The notes under the pieces: model-generated
The model's input: the letters and a program-made list of their open reading frames with translations, nothing else
Told to the model about the DNA's origin: nothing
Databases searched by the model: none
Shown here: positions 1 to 6,770 of the stretch, in pieces
Layout: each line of letters begins with the position of its first letter
Numbering within the stretch: the stretch's first letter is position 1
Origin: SZUA-287 sp036397975
GTDB lineage: Bacteria > Bacteroidota > Ignavibacteria > UBA10030 > UBA6906
DNA length: 18,356 bases
NCBI GenBank assembly: GCA_036397975.1
Contig: DASWHW010000075.1
Span: 1-18,356, forward strand
Reading direction: 5' to 3'
Position numbers and translations under genes: made by a program

Positions 1-297
1 CGAACTCCCAACATCAGAAAACTGAAGTCGGGCCCGTTGGGCGGTGACCAGCAACTTGGCTCACTCATCTCTGACGGGGAGATCGACGTGCTCTTCTTTC
101 TGTGGGATCCGATGGAGCCGCAACCTCACGATGTTGACGTGAAGGCTCTCCTGCGAATTGCAGTTCTCTACAACGTACCAACGGCGTGTAACCGCTCTAC
201 TGCCGATTTCATGATTTCATCGCCGTTATTCACCAAGCAGTATGATCCGATTCTGGTTGATTATTCAGGATACGTGCAAAGATATGCCAAACAATAA
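1..297 (+). CDS. mgsA: Methylglyoxal synthase, 3' part only
   Basis: Methylglyoxal synthase converts dihydroxyacetone phosphate to methylglyoxal and phosphate in the cytosol, a bypass of lower glycolysis when phosphate is short. The reading frame is open from base 1, so the 5' end lies outside the window; about 98 codons remain. The visible part carries the family core: GPLGGDQQ, then FLWDPMEPQPHDVDVKALLR, then the TADFMISSP segment. The aspartates and histidine that correspond to E. coli Asp71, Asp91, His98 and Asp101 are all present, so the part seen looks functional. The N-terminal catalytic histidine region is not in the window. The gene ends at TAA 295-297 and is convergent with the next gene, 56 bases away. 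Family assignment is firm; the physiological role is inferred from the family. Confidence 0.95.
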   Translation, partial: RTPNIRKLKSGPLGGDQQLGSLISDGEIDVLFFLWDPMEPQPHDVDVKALLRIAVLYNVPTACNRSTADFMISSPLFTKQYDPILVDYSGYVQRYAKQ

Positions 298-299
298 GT

Positions 300-344
300 G
301 CGGAGCGGTAGTTTTCATACCTCCGCCCCGGCGGTTCATACCTC
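300..344. terminator. Small GC-rich inverted and direct repeats between convergent genes
   Basis: In the 56-base gap between two convergent genes, CCGCC (323-327) and GGCGG (330-334) form a short perfect inverted repeat, and GCGGAG (300-305) can pair with CTCCGC (321-326). The decamer TTCATACCTC occurs twice, at 314-323 and 335-344, flanking the GC-rich core. There is no clear T-tract on either strand, so this is at best a weak bidirectional terminator. Confidence 0.25.
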
Positions 345-353
345 GGCTCGTCG

Positions 354-2876
354 TTAAAGACTCAGCCAGTAACTCATTTTCAGGAGAATCACGTTGGAAG
401 GCGCTATCCGAAAGGTATCCCCAAAATCCTTTCGTAGTGAAGTAAAGTATTCCAAATGCTCTCCTTCACGTGCCTGTGACCAGACAAGGAAGAGCGTACT
501 CCCGGGAAGGTACTCCCACCGCAACACGAGGTTTGTGTTCATCGATTGCTCATTGAAGTTGTCATCGAAACTTCCCGCAAGCGGAATGAACTCATTCGTG
601 CCAACCAACTGTCGATAGTTCTGGTGCCGCCCCTTCGCGAGAAAGATCTGTCCGTAGAACTGAAGCGTGAGGTCGCGCGTGAAGGTAATCGTATTGCGAA
701 GAACAATGTCAAACACGTCGGTACTTCGATCGGCAAAGATGCTTGCGGTCCGGCCCTGCGCGGTCGTGTTGAACACCCATGCCTCCTGATCGCGCACAGT
801 TCCATACGTGGACTGCACTTGCCATTCCATCCAGGAAAGCGGTTTGAACACCAACTCTGCGTCGATTCCGTGTGTTTGCTTCTCCTTTTCATCCCATCCA
901 AAACGATACGTGAGTTCTCCAATGACGTTTTCCCTGCTGTCCGTCTCAACAGAAATGCTGGCGTTGCCGCTGATTGGTTTGCTGTAAAGGCCAGTGCCTC
1001 GCGTTTCCCGGTCGTCATATCGCCCGATATCGAGCACGGCAGACGCAGACACTTCCCAATAATTCGCAAACAGAAAATCACTCCGCAGATCCATCTGCCG
1101 CAGTAGATTGATCCCATCCATATTGCTGAACTCCGTAAACCCGAAGGTTGAAGAATAGCTTCGCACCACCGAGGCGGGTTGATCCACCTTGTACGTCACA
1201 GAAAAGAGTCCTGTGTACCCATCGGGCCGGAAGAAAAATCCAAGATCATTGATATCGTAGCGGCGTGAAGCATACCGCCCGCCGAACCCCCAGAGCCAAT
1301 GTTCTGCGGCGACTCGGTTGAAATTAAATCGGCCAGCAGAACCACGAATCCGTTCGCCCGTTCGAGTGTTGGCATGCGTGTGTGCGAAGAACCCTTCAAA
1401 CACGTACTTGTTGTCGTCGAGCCGTACCAACCAATCATAGCCGTTGGTGATTGCGGGTTCGCGTCCTTCCCGTACAACGGAGGTAAGGACTGTCCCAACA
1501 TTCGAGTTAGTCAAGACATCTTGCTTCAGTCGGACAACACTATAAGACGTGAGCGGTTCAAGAAGTTGCTCCGATCGAACGCCGAGCGAATCGACAATTG
1601 TCGCTTCCTCTTTCTGCGTGACAGCCTGGAGTGCTCCAACGGAGAGTCCACCCGGAGTTTTGCCGTTAACTTTCGCAGCTCCGAGTATCGTCGTGTTCTG
1701 GGGAATGCTCTCTGCTTTGCCACCGGGAGGAACCTTCACTTCAGAAGGTGAGATCGCCCGACCAATTCTTCTGGAATAGAAGATTCCTGGTCCAAGGTCC
1801 CCACCGAAAGTCGTAAAACGAAGAATCTGTGTCCCCTCGATAAAGAAAGGTCTTTTTTCAGGGTAGAATGTTTCGAAGGTTGTCAGGTTCAGCACGGCGG
1901 GGTCCGCTTCCACCTGACCGAAATCCGGATTGAGCGTCGCATCAAGGGTAAAGCTCCGGGAAAGGCTGTACTTCACATCGAGCCCTGCATTGCCACTGAA
2001 TTCCGCGATGCGATCCTGAAAACTGCGGGCAGGTTCATACCGCTGGCGCCCAACTACAAACGGCAGGAGTTCAACTTGTTCCGGGTCGGGAAGATTCTGG
2101 AGTCCGACCAGATGTCCGAACCGCGATATGAACCCACTCTGGTTTTTGGGAGTGAATGCCCAGCGCACAGATTCTTTTTTGCGGCTAATATAGCGGAGGA
2201 AGTTTATCCCCCATTTGTTTTCCTCTTCTTGTTGCCGGTAGCGTAGAATGCGAAAAGGAATCTTCACTTCTGCCGACCATCCGTTGGGAAGAATCCTCAC
2301 CTCCAAATCCCACACCACATCCCAGGAAACGTCTTCTTTCTCCGCATCATCATATTGAAGAATATCGACTTTGACTCCCGCTGCGTTGAAGCTAAACTCG
2401 TAACTGGTTTGATGGTCATGGTAGGAGTCAATACGAATTGATCCGCCGTCTGACTCCACTTCATCGTCACGCCGGGAGAGTCGTGCAACAATTTTAGAAG
2501 GGTCGCTCTCGAAATACATGCAGCTAAAGTAGAGCGCCTCATCGTCATAGAGAACGCGAATCTCCGTTGGCTCGGAGGCAGGTTTGCCTTCCTCGGGATC
2601 TCGTTGTGTAAAACCGGTTGCGGGCTCCGCCTGTTGCCACACCGAATCATTCAGGTATCCGTCAATAACAGGGGGAGAAGCGATGCGAACCGCGCGCACG
2701 GTCTTCGGGCTGTCTCCCGCACGCAGCGTCGATGACGCAAGGAGGCCAAGAAATGTGCTCGAACAAAGAAGGATTCGGAGATTCAAGGAGAATGGTGGTT
2801 GTGAAAGGCTCGAAGAAAATAGTAAATCAAGAGGCGAAGAGCAAGTGTTCCCACCTTGACTTTCGCCGTTTAGCAT
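354..2876 (-). CDS. DUF5916 outer-membrane protein with CBM9-like N-terminal domain
   Basis: This 840-residue protein has the DUF5916 architecture: an N-terminal carbohydrate-binding family 9-like domain (about residues 64-235, opening with the typical PPVIDGYLNDSVW and ending near WGINFLRYISRK), followed by a long beta-rich region likely to be an outer-membrane barrel to the C-terminus. The FYPEKRPFFIEG segment is characteristic of the family. The last residues are aromatic and end in a hydrophobic strand (MSYWLSL), as in outer-membrane proteins. A hydrophobic export segment lies at about residues 32-53. The ATG start at 2876 has GAGAAG about 5 bases upstream; an alternative TTG start at 2786 would place the signal peptide at the very N-terminus. 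No enzymatic function is established for the family that I can name; binding or uptake at the outer membrane is an inference. Confidence 0.85.
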   Translation of the reverse strand: MLNGESQGGNTCSSPLDLLFSSSLSQPPFSLNLRILLCSSTFLGLLASSTLRAGDSPKTVRAVRIASPPVIDGYLNDSVWQQAEPATGFTQRDPEEGKPASEPTEIRVLYDDEALYFSCMYFESDPSKIVARLSRRDDEVESDGGSIRIDSYHDHQTSYEFSFNAAGVKVDILQYDDAEKEDVSWDVVWDLEVRILPNGWSAEVKIPFRILRYRQQEEENKWGINFLRYISRKKESVRWAFTPKNQSGFISRFGHLVGLQNLPDPEQVELLPFVVGRQRYEPARSFQDRIAEFSGNAGLDVKYSLSRSFTLDATLNPDFGQVEADPAVLNLTTFETFYPEKRPFFIEGTQILRFTTFGGDLGPGIFYSRRIGRAISPSEVKVPPGGKAESIPQNTTILGAAKVNGKTPGGLSVGALQAVTQKEEATIVDSLGVRSEQLLEPLTSYSVVRLKQDVLTNSNVGTVLTSVVREGREPAITNGYDWLVRLDDNKYVFEGFFAHTHANTRTGERIRGSAGRFNFNRVAAEHWLWGFGGRYASRRYDINDLGFFFRPDGYTGLFSVTYKVDQPASVVRSYSSTFGFTEFSNMDGINLLRQMDLRSDFLFANYWEVSASAVLDIGRYDDRETRGTGLYSKPISGNASISVETDSRENVIGELTYRFGWDEKEKQTHGIDAELVFKPLSWMEWQVQSTYGTVRDQEAWVFNTTAQGRTASIFADRSTDVFDIVLRNTITFTRDLTLQFYGQIFLAKGRHQNYRQLVGTNEFIPLAGSFDDNFNEQSMNTNLVLRWEYLPGSTLFLVWSQAREGEHLEYFTSLRKDFGDTFRIAPSNVILLKMSYWLSL

Positions 2877-2935
2877 GGTAACTTCTCAATACTCTCTGAT
2901 ACCCCAAGTATTTTTCCAATGCCCCTGCTCGCCGT
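2877..2935. promoter_or_regulatory. Divergent intergenic region, 59 bases
   Basis: These 59 bases separate two divergent genes and must hold the start signals for both if the upstream ATG of the minus-strand gene is correct. I see a purine-rich GAGAAG before the minus-strand ATG but no clear Shine-Dalgarno sequence before the plus-strand ATG, and no convincing -35/-10 pair. The assignment as a regulatory region rests on geometry only. Confidence 0.3.
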
Positions 2936-4078
2936 ATGAATGTACTCATAACCAATGCAATATCCTTTCTGGGCGGCGTCGAAATTTTTGCCATCAAGTT
3001 AGGGATTGGCCTTGCCAAGCTTGGACACGAAGTTTCCTTCGCGGTGAAGTCTCAGTCAAGAATGGAGGAGGAACTCCGCAAAAGAGGAATTGTCCCCCAA
3101 ACCCTCCCGATGACGGGCGACTTAGAGCCCGTCTCGCTCTATGGTTTATCCAAGATTATGAGGGAAAAGAAGATCGACATCACGTGCACAACATGTCCAA
3201 GAGACTTTAGACTTGCCGGCGTCATGGCAAGGTTGCACGGCAAAAGGGGGGTGGTGTTTAATATGGGAACCGTGTGGGACCCAAACAAGATGACCATGCC
3301 GCATAACTTCAAATACTTCAGGAGCAAATTCTTTTTCAATCTTGCTTTGATGAAAGGGATCGCGAATTCGGTGGGCGGGAGAGACTATGTGGAACAAGCG
3401 TGGTCCATTCCCCGCAAACAGCTCGAAGCAATCTATAACGGTGTAGACCTGGCGATATTCGACCCTACAAGCGTCCAACGGCATGCGCTGAGAAAAGAGT
3501 TCAACTTTCCGGACGATGCTACTGTTGTTTCGATGATCGCGAGGATCTCACCGGAAAAAGGGCAGGGATTGCTTCTGGACGCTGCCCAGCACGTGCTAGT
3601 AAATATTCCGAACACCTATTTCGTGATTGTGGGGGAAAGTACAAGCGATGAGTACCACCGTACTCTCGTGTCCAAGTTGAGCAACATCAGTGGGCATGAT
3701 CATATTCTGTTCGTCGGATTTCGAAACGACGTACCAAATGTTTTGGCAGATACGGACGTGCTCGTTCTCCCGTCATCGCAAGAAGGGCTTCCCAATGTCG
3801 CGCTTGAGGCCCTAGCAATGAAAACACCAGTGATTGCAAGCGATGTCTGCGCAACGAACGAGGCTGTGAAGGATGGTGTGAATGGTTTCCTCTTGAAGAC
3901 TCCGATTGACGCCACGGAACTCGCCGCCAAGTTAGAAACCCTCTTGTCCGACAATCAACTGCGAACTACAATGGGTGAGCGTGGCCGGAATCTAATTGAA
4001 GAACAGTTCAATCTTGAGAACAACATTAAAGAATACGAAGCAGCCTTCACCCGATTATTGAATGAGGAACGCCCGTGA
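2936..4078 (+). CDS. Glycosyltransferase, GT4-like, GT-B fold
   Basis: This 380-residue protein is a retaining GT-B glycosyltransferase resembling family GT4, of the kind that builds lipopolysaccharide, capsule or glycolipid sugars from nucleotide-sugar donors at the inner face of the cytoplasmic membrane. The N-terminal domain opens with MNVLITNAISFLGGVEIFA, where the GG loop contacts the donor or acceptor in related enzymes. IYNGVDLAIFDP marks the domain linker, VSMIARISPEKGQGLLLDA starts the C-terminal domain, and the E-x7-E donor-binding motif is intact (Glu283 and Glu291 in EGLPNVALE). No signal peptide or membrane segment is visible. It starts an apparent three-gene operon, and its stop overlaps the next start. 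No good ribosome site precedes the ATG. The donor and acceptor cannot be read from the sequence. Confidence 0.92.
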   Translation: MNVLITNAISFLGGVEIFAIKLGIGLAKLGHEVSFAVKSQSRMEEELRKRGIVPQTLPMTGDLEPVSLYGLSKIMREKKIDITCTTCPRDFRLAGVMARLHGKRGVVFNMGTVWDPNKMTMPHNFKYFRSKFFFNLALMKGIANSVGGRDYVEQAWSIPRKQLEAIYNGVDLAIFDPTSVQRHALRKEFNFPDDATVVSMIARISPEKGQGLLLDAAQHVLVNIPNTYFVIVGESTSDEYHRTLVSKLSNISGHDHILFVGFRNDVPNVLADTDVLVLPSSQEGLPNVALEALAMKTPVIASDVCATNEAVKDGVNGFLLKTPIDATELAAKLETLLSDNQLRTTMGERGRNLIEEQFNLENNIKEYEAAFTRLLNEERP

Positions 4079-4593
4079 TCATGGAGCCTGAAAAACATAT
4101 CATCCCCACAATTGAGTTGGAGAAAGTCATCCTCCGCCAATTGAAGCCGTCAGACAGAGACGACATCTTTGAGGCCTATTCGGATAAGGAAGCAATGAAG
4201 TTTCGGCACAACCCAGCGCCCCGGTCAATGGAGGATGCTGAAACAATGATCTCGCGTTCGCTCATCGATGCTCGGTCGGACAAAGCAATTCGATGGGGAA
4301 TTGAAGAGCGGGCATCCGGAAAGATTATCGGAACATTTGTGTGGAAGATTGAAAACGGGAAGTCCGAAAGTGAGATTGGTTATTCTCTTAACAAAGGATG
4401 GTGGAATCGAGGTCCCATGACAACCATCTTATCCGCTATGGTCTCCCACCTTCTCGAAAAGGAGGACGTCAGCACACTTATTGCCATGACACATCGACTC
4501 AACGTTGCATCAGTTCGTTTGCTTGACAAAACCGGATTCACGAGAAGCAGTGAAGACCCGAAAGGACTCATCACATTCGAGAAAACCAGATGA
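4075..4593 (+). CDS. GNAT-family N-acetyltransferase, RimJ/RimL type
   Basis: The product resembles RimJ/RimL-type GNAT acetyltransferases, which transfer an acetyl group from acetyl-CoA to a protein N-terminus or small amine. It begins with a typical substrate-domain strand (ELEKVILRQLKPSDRDDIFEAYSD), has the EIGYSLNKGWW strand, and ends with the N-x2-S-x3-LL-x-K-x-GF pattern (Asn143 to Phe155). The pyrophosphate-binding loop, usually (Q/R)xxGx(G/A), reads NRGPMT at about 111-116 and looks altered. Start choice: GTG at 4075 overlaps the previous stop (GTGA) and lies 7 bases after GAGG; ATG at 4081 is two codons later with a long spacing. Either would be coupled to the glycosyltransferase upstream. 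The acceptor substrate is unknown. Confidence 0.85.
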   Translation: MIMEPEKHIIPTIELEKVILRQLKPSDRDDIFEAYSDKEAMKFRHNPAPRSMEDAETMISRSLIDARSDKAIRWGIEERASGKIIGTFVWKIENGKSESEIGYSLNKGWWNRGPMTTILSAMVSHLLEKEDVSTLIAMTHRLNVASVRLLDKTGFTRSSEDPKGLITFEKTR

Positions 4594-5174
4594 ACCCGCT
4601 CTTTTTTTCAAACCCATCTGATTTTCGAAAGTGGCTGCGGAAAAATCACGCCAGGGAGGTGGAACGGTGGGTCGGCTACCATAAGAAGGGAACGGGAAAA
4701 CCAAGCATCACCTGGCCTGAGTCTGTGGACGAAGCGCTGTGCTTTGGCTGGATTGATGGGATTAGAAAATCGATTGACGAGGAAGCGTACAAGATCCGTT
4801 TCACACCACGCAAGCCAACCAGCCATTGGAGTGCGGTGAACATCCGGCGTGTCAGTGTTCTCACCAAACTCGGGATGATGCAGCCTGCGGGATTGGCTGC
4901 TTTCCACAGACGCACAAAGGAAAAATCGCGCCGAGCTTCCTATGAACAACAATCCGTTGCACTCGACCCGGCTTATCAAAAAGAGTTTCGTTCACAGAAA
5001 AAGGCCTGGGCATTTTTCCAGTCACTTCCTCCGTCCACAAGAAGGCCATCCGTATGGTGGGTGATGAGCGCGAAAAAGGAAGAAACCCGACGTAAGCGAC
5101 TCGAAACTCTTATCAAGTCTTCCGAAGATGATAAAGTAATACCACCTTTACGGTGGGCTAGAAACAAGTCATAG
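4590..5174 (+). CDS. YdeI/OmpD-associated (OmdA) family protein
   Basis: This 194-residue protein matches the YdeI/OmpD-associated family. Its hallmark is the block ALCFGWIDGIRKSIDEE followed by RFTPRKPTSHWSAVNIRRV at residues about 48-86, with the N-terminal WLRKNHAREVERWVGYHKKG segment. The name comes from an enterobacterial protein linked to OmpD, and members have been linked to bacteriocin or antimicrobial-peptide protection, but the biochemical activity is not settled. The C-terminus is rich in Lys and Arg and contains a second family region (FFQSLPPSTRR ... KKEETRRKRLETLI). No signal peptide is seen. The ATG overlaps the acetyltransferase stop by four bases (ATGA at 4590-4593), showing tight translational coupling and supporting the start. 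Confidence 0.88.
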   Translation: MNPLFFSNPSDFRKWLRKNHAREVERWVGYHKKGTGKPSITWPESVDEALCFGWIDGIRKSIDEEAYKIRFTPRKPTSHWSAVNIRRVSVLTKLGMMQPAGLAAFHRRTKEKSRRASYEQQSVALDPAYQKEFRSQKKAWAFFQSLPPSTRRPSVWWVMSAKKEETRRKRLETLIKSSEDDKVIPPLRWARNKS

Positions 5175-5193
5175 TAACAACTCTTGCATTCAT

Positions 5194-5691
5194 ATGAAGA
5201 AAATGTTGACGGCGTTTCGGGCATTGATATACATGATCGCATTCGTCTACTTATGGGCGGTCATAGCATTATCAGTTCGTCAGTTTGACGCGAAACTCGG
5301 ACTGCTCCTTCCTGAAGGTTTGATACCTGTCGGCGTTGTGCTCATGGCTGTCGGCGGAATTCTCGGATTGGTATGCGTTGGTATCTTTGTCTTTCGTGGG
5401 GAAGGCACGGCAGCCCCGTTCGACGCCCCTCGCCGCTTTGTTGCAGTTGGCCCCTACCGCTATGTTCGCAACCCAATGTACATTGGGGGATGGATCATGC
5501 TGATTGGCTTTTCTCTCTTTCATCTATCGGCGTCGATGTTTCTCTTTTCGTTCGTTTGGCTCATCCTCGCACACTTGTTCGTGATATTGTATGAGGAGCA
5601 GGTTCTTGCAAGGCGTTTTGGCCAAAGCTATCAGTCATATAAAGTATCCGTTCGCCGATGGGTTCCGAAATTACCTCAATCGATGCTGTAA
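5194..5691 (+). CDS. Membrane methyltransferase, isoprenylcysteine methyltransferase-like
   Basis: The 165-residue product has about four hydrophobic segments (roughly residues 10-29, 42-68, 96-115 and 115-133) and the conserved core of the isoprenylcysteine carboxyl methyltransferase / phospholipid methyltransferase group: GPYRYVRNPMYIG at residues 86-98, and YEEQVLARRFGQSYQSYK at 133-150, which form the S-adenosylmethionine pocket in the family. Bacteria lack the eukaryotic prenylated-protein substrate, so the target is probably a lipid or another small hydrophobic acceptor; this is inference. It follows the upstream gene by 19 bases on the same strand and may be part of that transcript, though no clear ribosome site precedes its ATG. 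Confidence 0.85.
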   Translation: MKKMLTAFRALIYMIAFVYLWAVIALSVRQFDAKLGLLLPEGLIPVGVVLMAVGGILGLVCVGIFVFRGEGTAAPFDAPRRFVAVGPYRYVRNPMYIGGWIMLIGFSLFHLSASMFLFSFVWLILAHLFVILYEEQVLARRFGQSYQSYKVSVRRWVPKLPQSML

Positions 5692-5758
5692 CTCTTCTGT
5701 AAATGTTTTCGTATGATTGGTTGGGGAAGAGGATCCTCAACAACAGGAGGTGAGTAAG

Positions 5759-6742
5759 ATGGAAACCATGGCAAGTCACTCAGAAGTTCATTCCCAACTG
5801 CTTGATCGACAAGCACGTATTAGAGAGTTTCTCAAAGGACAGCGCCAGAGTGCACAGCTGGTAAACCTATTACGCGAAGTGGATTCGGCGCTCGAGCGAA
5901 TCGACGACGGGTCGTACGGAATTTGTGAAATCTGCTCAGAAGGTATCGAAGCAAATTATCTCCAGGCCGATCCGTTGGTGAAAATATGCCTGGCCCACCT
6001 GTCTGAGGATCAGCGACATGCGGTTGAACGGGATTTGGAACGGGCGGCGGCGGTTCAGGGAAAATTACTGCCCACCACAAACAAAAACTTCGATGGATGG
6101 GAAGTGTGTTATCATTATGAACCTCTCGGGCCAGTCAGTGGAGATTTCTGCGACCTCATCCAACAAACTGACGGAAGCCTCTTCTTCATTTTTGGAGATG
6201 TTTCCGGAAAAGGGGTTGCGGCATCGCTCCTTATGTCACACTTGCATGGAATATTTCGATCTCTGGTATCCAGCGAAATGGCGGTTCATCGATTGGTTGA
6301 GCAGGCGAACCGGCTCTTCACGGAAAGCACACATTCTGCAAACTTTGCCACACTTGTCTTCGGCAAGGCATCTGCGAACGGGGAGGTGGAATTAACGAAC
6401 GCCGGCCATTGCTACCCATTGGCGGTCCAGCAGGGCCAGATTCGCTCAATTGAAAGTACAGGATTACCACTTGGAATGTTCTTCAGTGCGGAATATGAAT
6501 CGCGGAAAGTGCATCTCGCTCCGGGTGATACCTTGTTTCTCTATACTGATGGGTTTACAGAGGCTCGTAGTTCAACTCAGGACGAGTACAGTGAGGCGCG
6601 CCTTTCAGCGCTAATCGCACGAGAGCATCATCGCTCCCCCGAAGATCTTATCAAGTCGGCCCTCGCGGATCTTACGAGCTTCCGTAATGGCATACCGAAA
6701 ATCGATGACATCACCCTCCTGGCATTGAAGCGAAGAGGGTAG
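5759..6742 (+). CDS. PP2C/SpoIIE-type phosphatase with DksA/TraR-like zinc finger
   Basis: The start is ATG 5759 because a near-perfect ribosome site (AGGAGGTGA from 5745) sits 8 bases upstream; an open TTG at 5717 in the same frame is less likely. The 327-residue protein has two parts. Residues about 10-95 resemble DksA/TraR: a helical region with LREVDSALERIDDGSYGICEIC and a zinc-finger pattern Cys56-x2-Cys59-x17-Cys77-x2-His80, where DksA usually has a fourth Cys. Residues about 100-327 form a SpoIIE/RsbU-type PP2C phosphatase domain with metal-binding aspartates in SGDF (Asp129), GDVSGKG (Asp147), YTDG (Asp264) and DDIT (316-317). Such phosphatases act on anti-sigma-factor antagonist proteins in partner-switching pathways. 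No sensor or membrane domain is present, and no kinase or antagonist gene lies nearby, so the partners are unknown. Confidence 0.9.
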   Translation: METMASHSEVHSQLLDRQARIREFLKGQRQSAQLVNLLREVDSALERIDDGSYGICEICSEGIEANYLQADPLVKICLAHLSEDQRHAVERDLERAAAVQGKLLPTTNKNFDGWEVCYHYEPLGPVSGDFCDLIQQTDGSLFFIFGDVSGKGVAASLLMSHLHGIFRSLVSSEMAVHRLVEQANRLFTESTHSANFATLVFGKASANGEVELTNAGHCYPLAVQQGQIRSIESTGLPLGMFFSAEYESRKVHLAPGDTLFLYTDGFTEARSSTQDEYSEARLSALIAREHHRSPEDLIKSALADLTSFRNGIPKIDDITLLALKRRG

Positions 6743-6770
6743 CCCTCCCTGAAAATTTCTCTCGAATCTC

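Noticed and set aside
546..1106. Plus-strand open frame of 186 codons opposite the DUF5916 gene
   Set aside because: Entirely antisense to a conserved gene and without family features.
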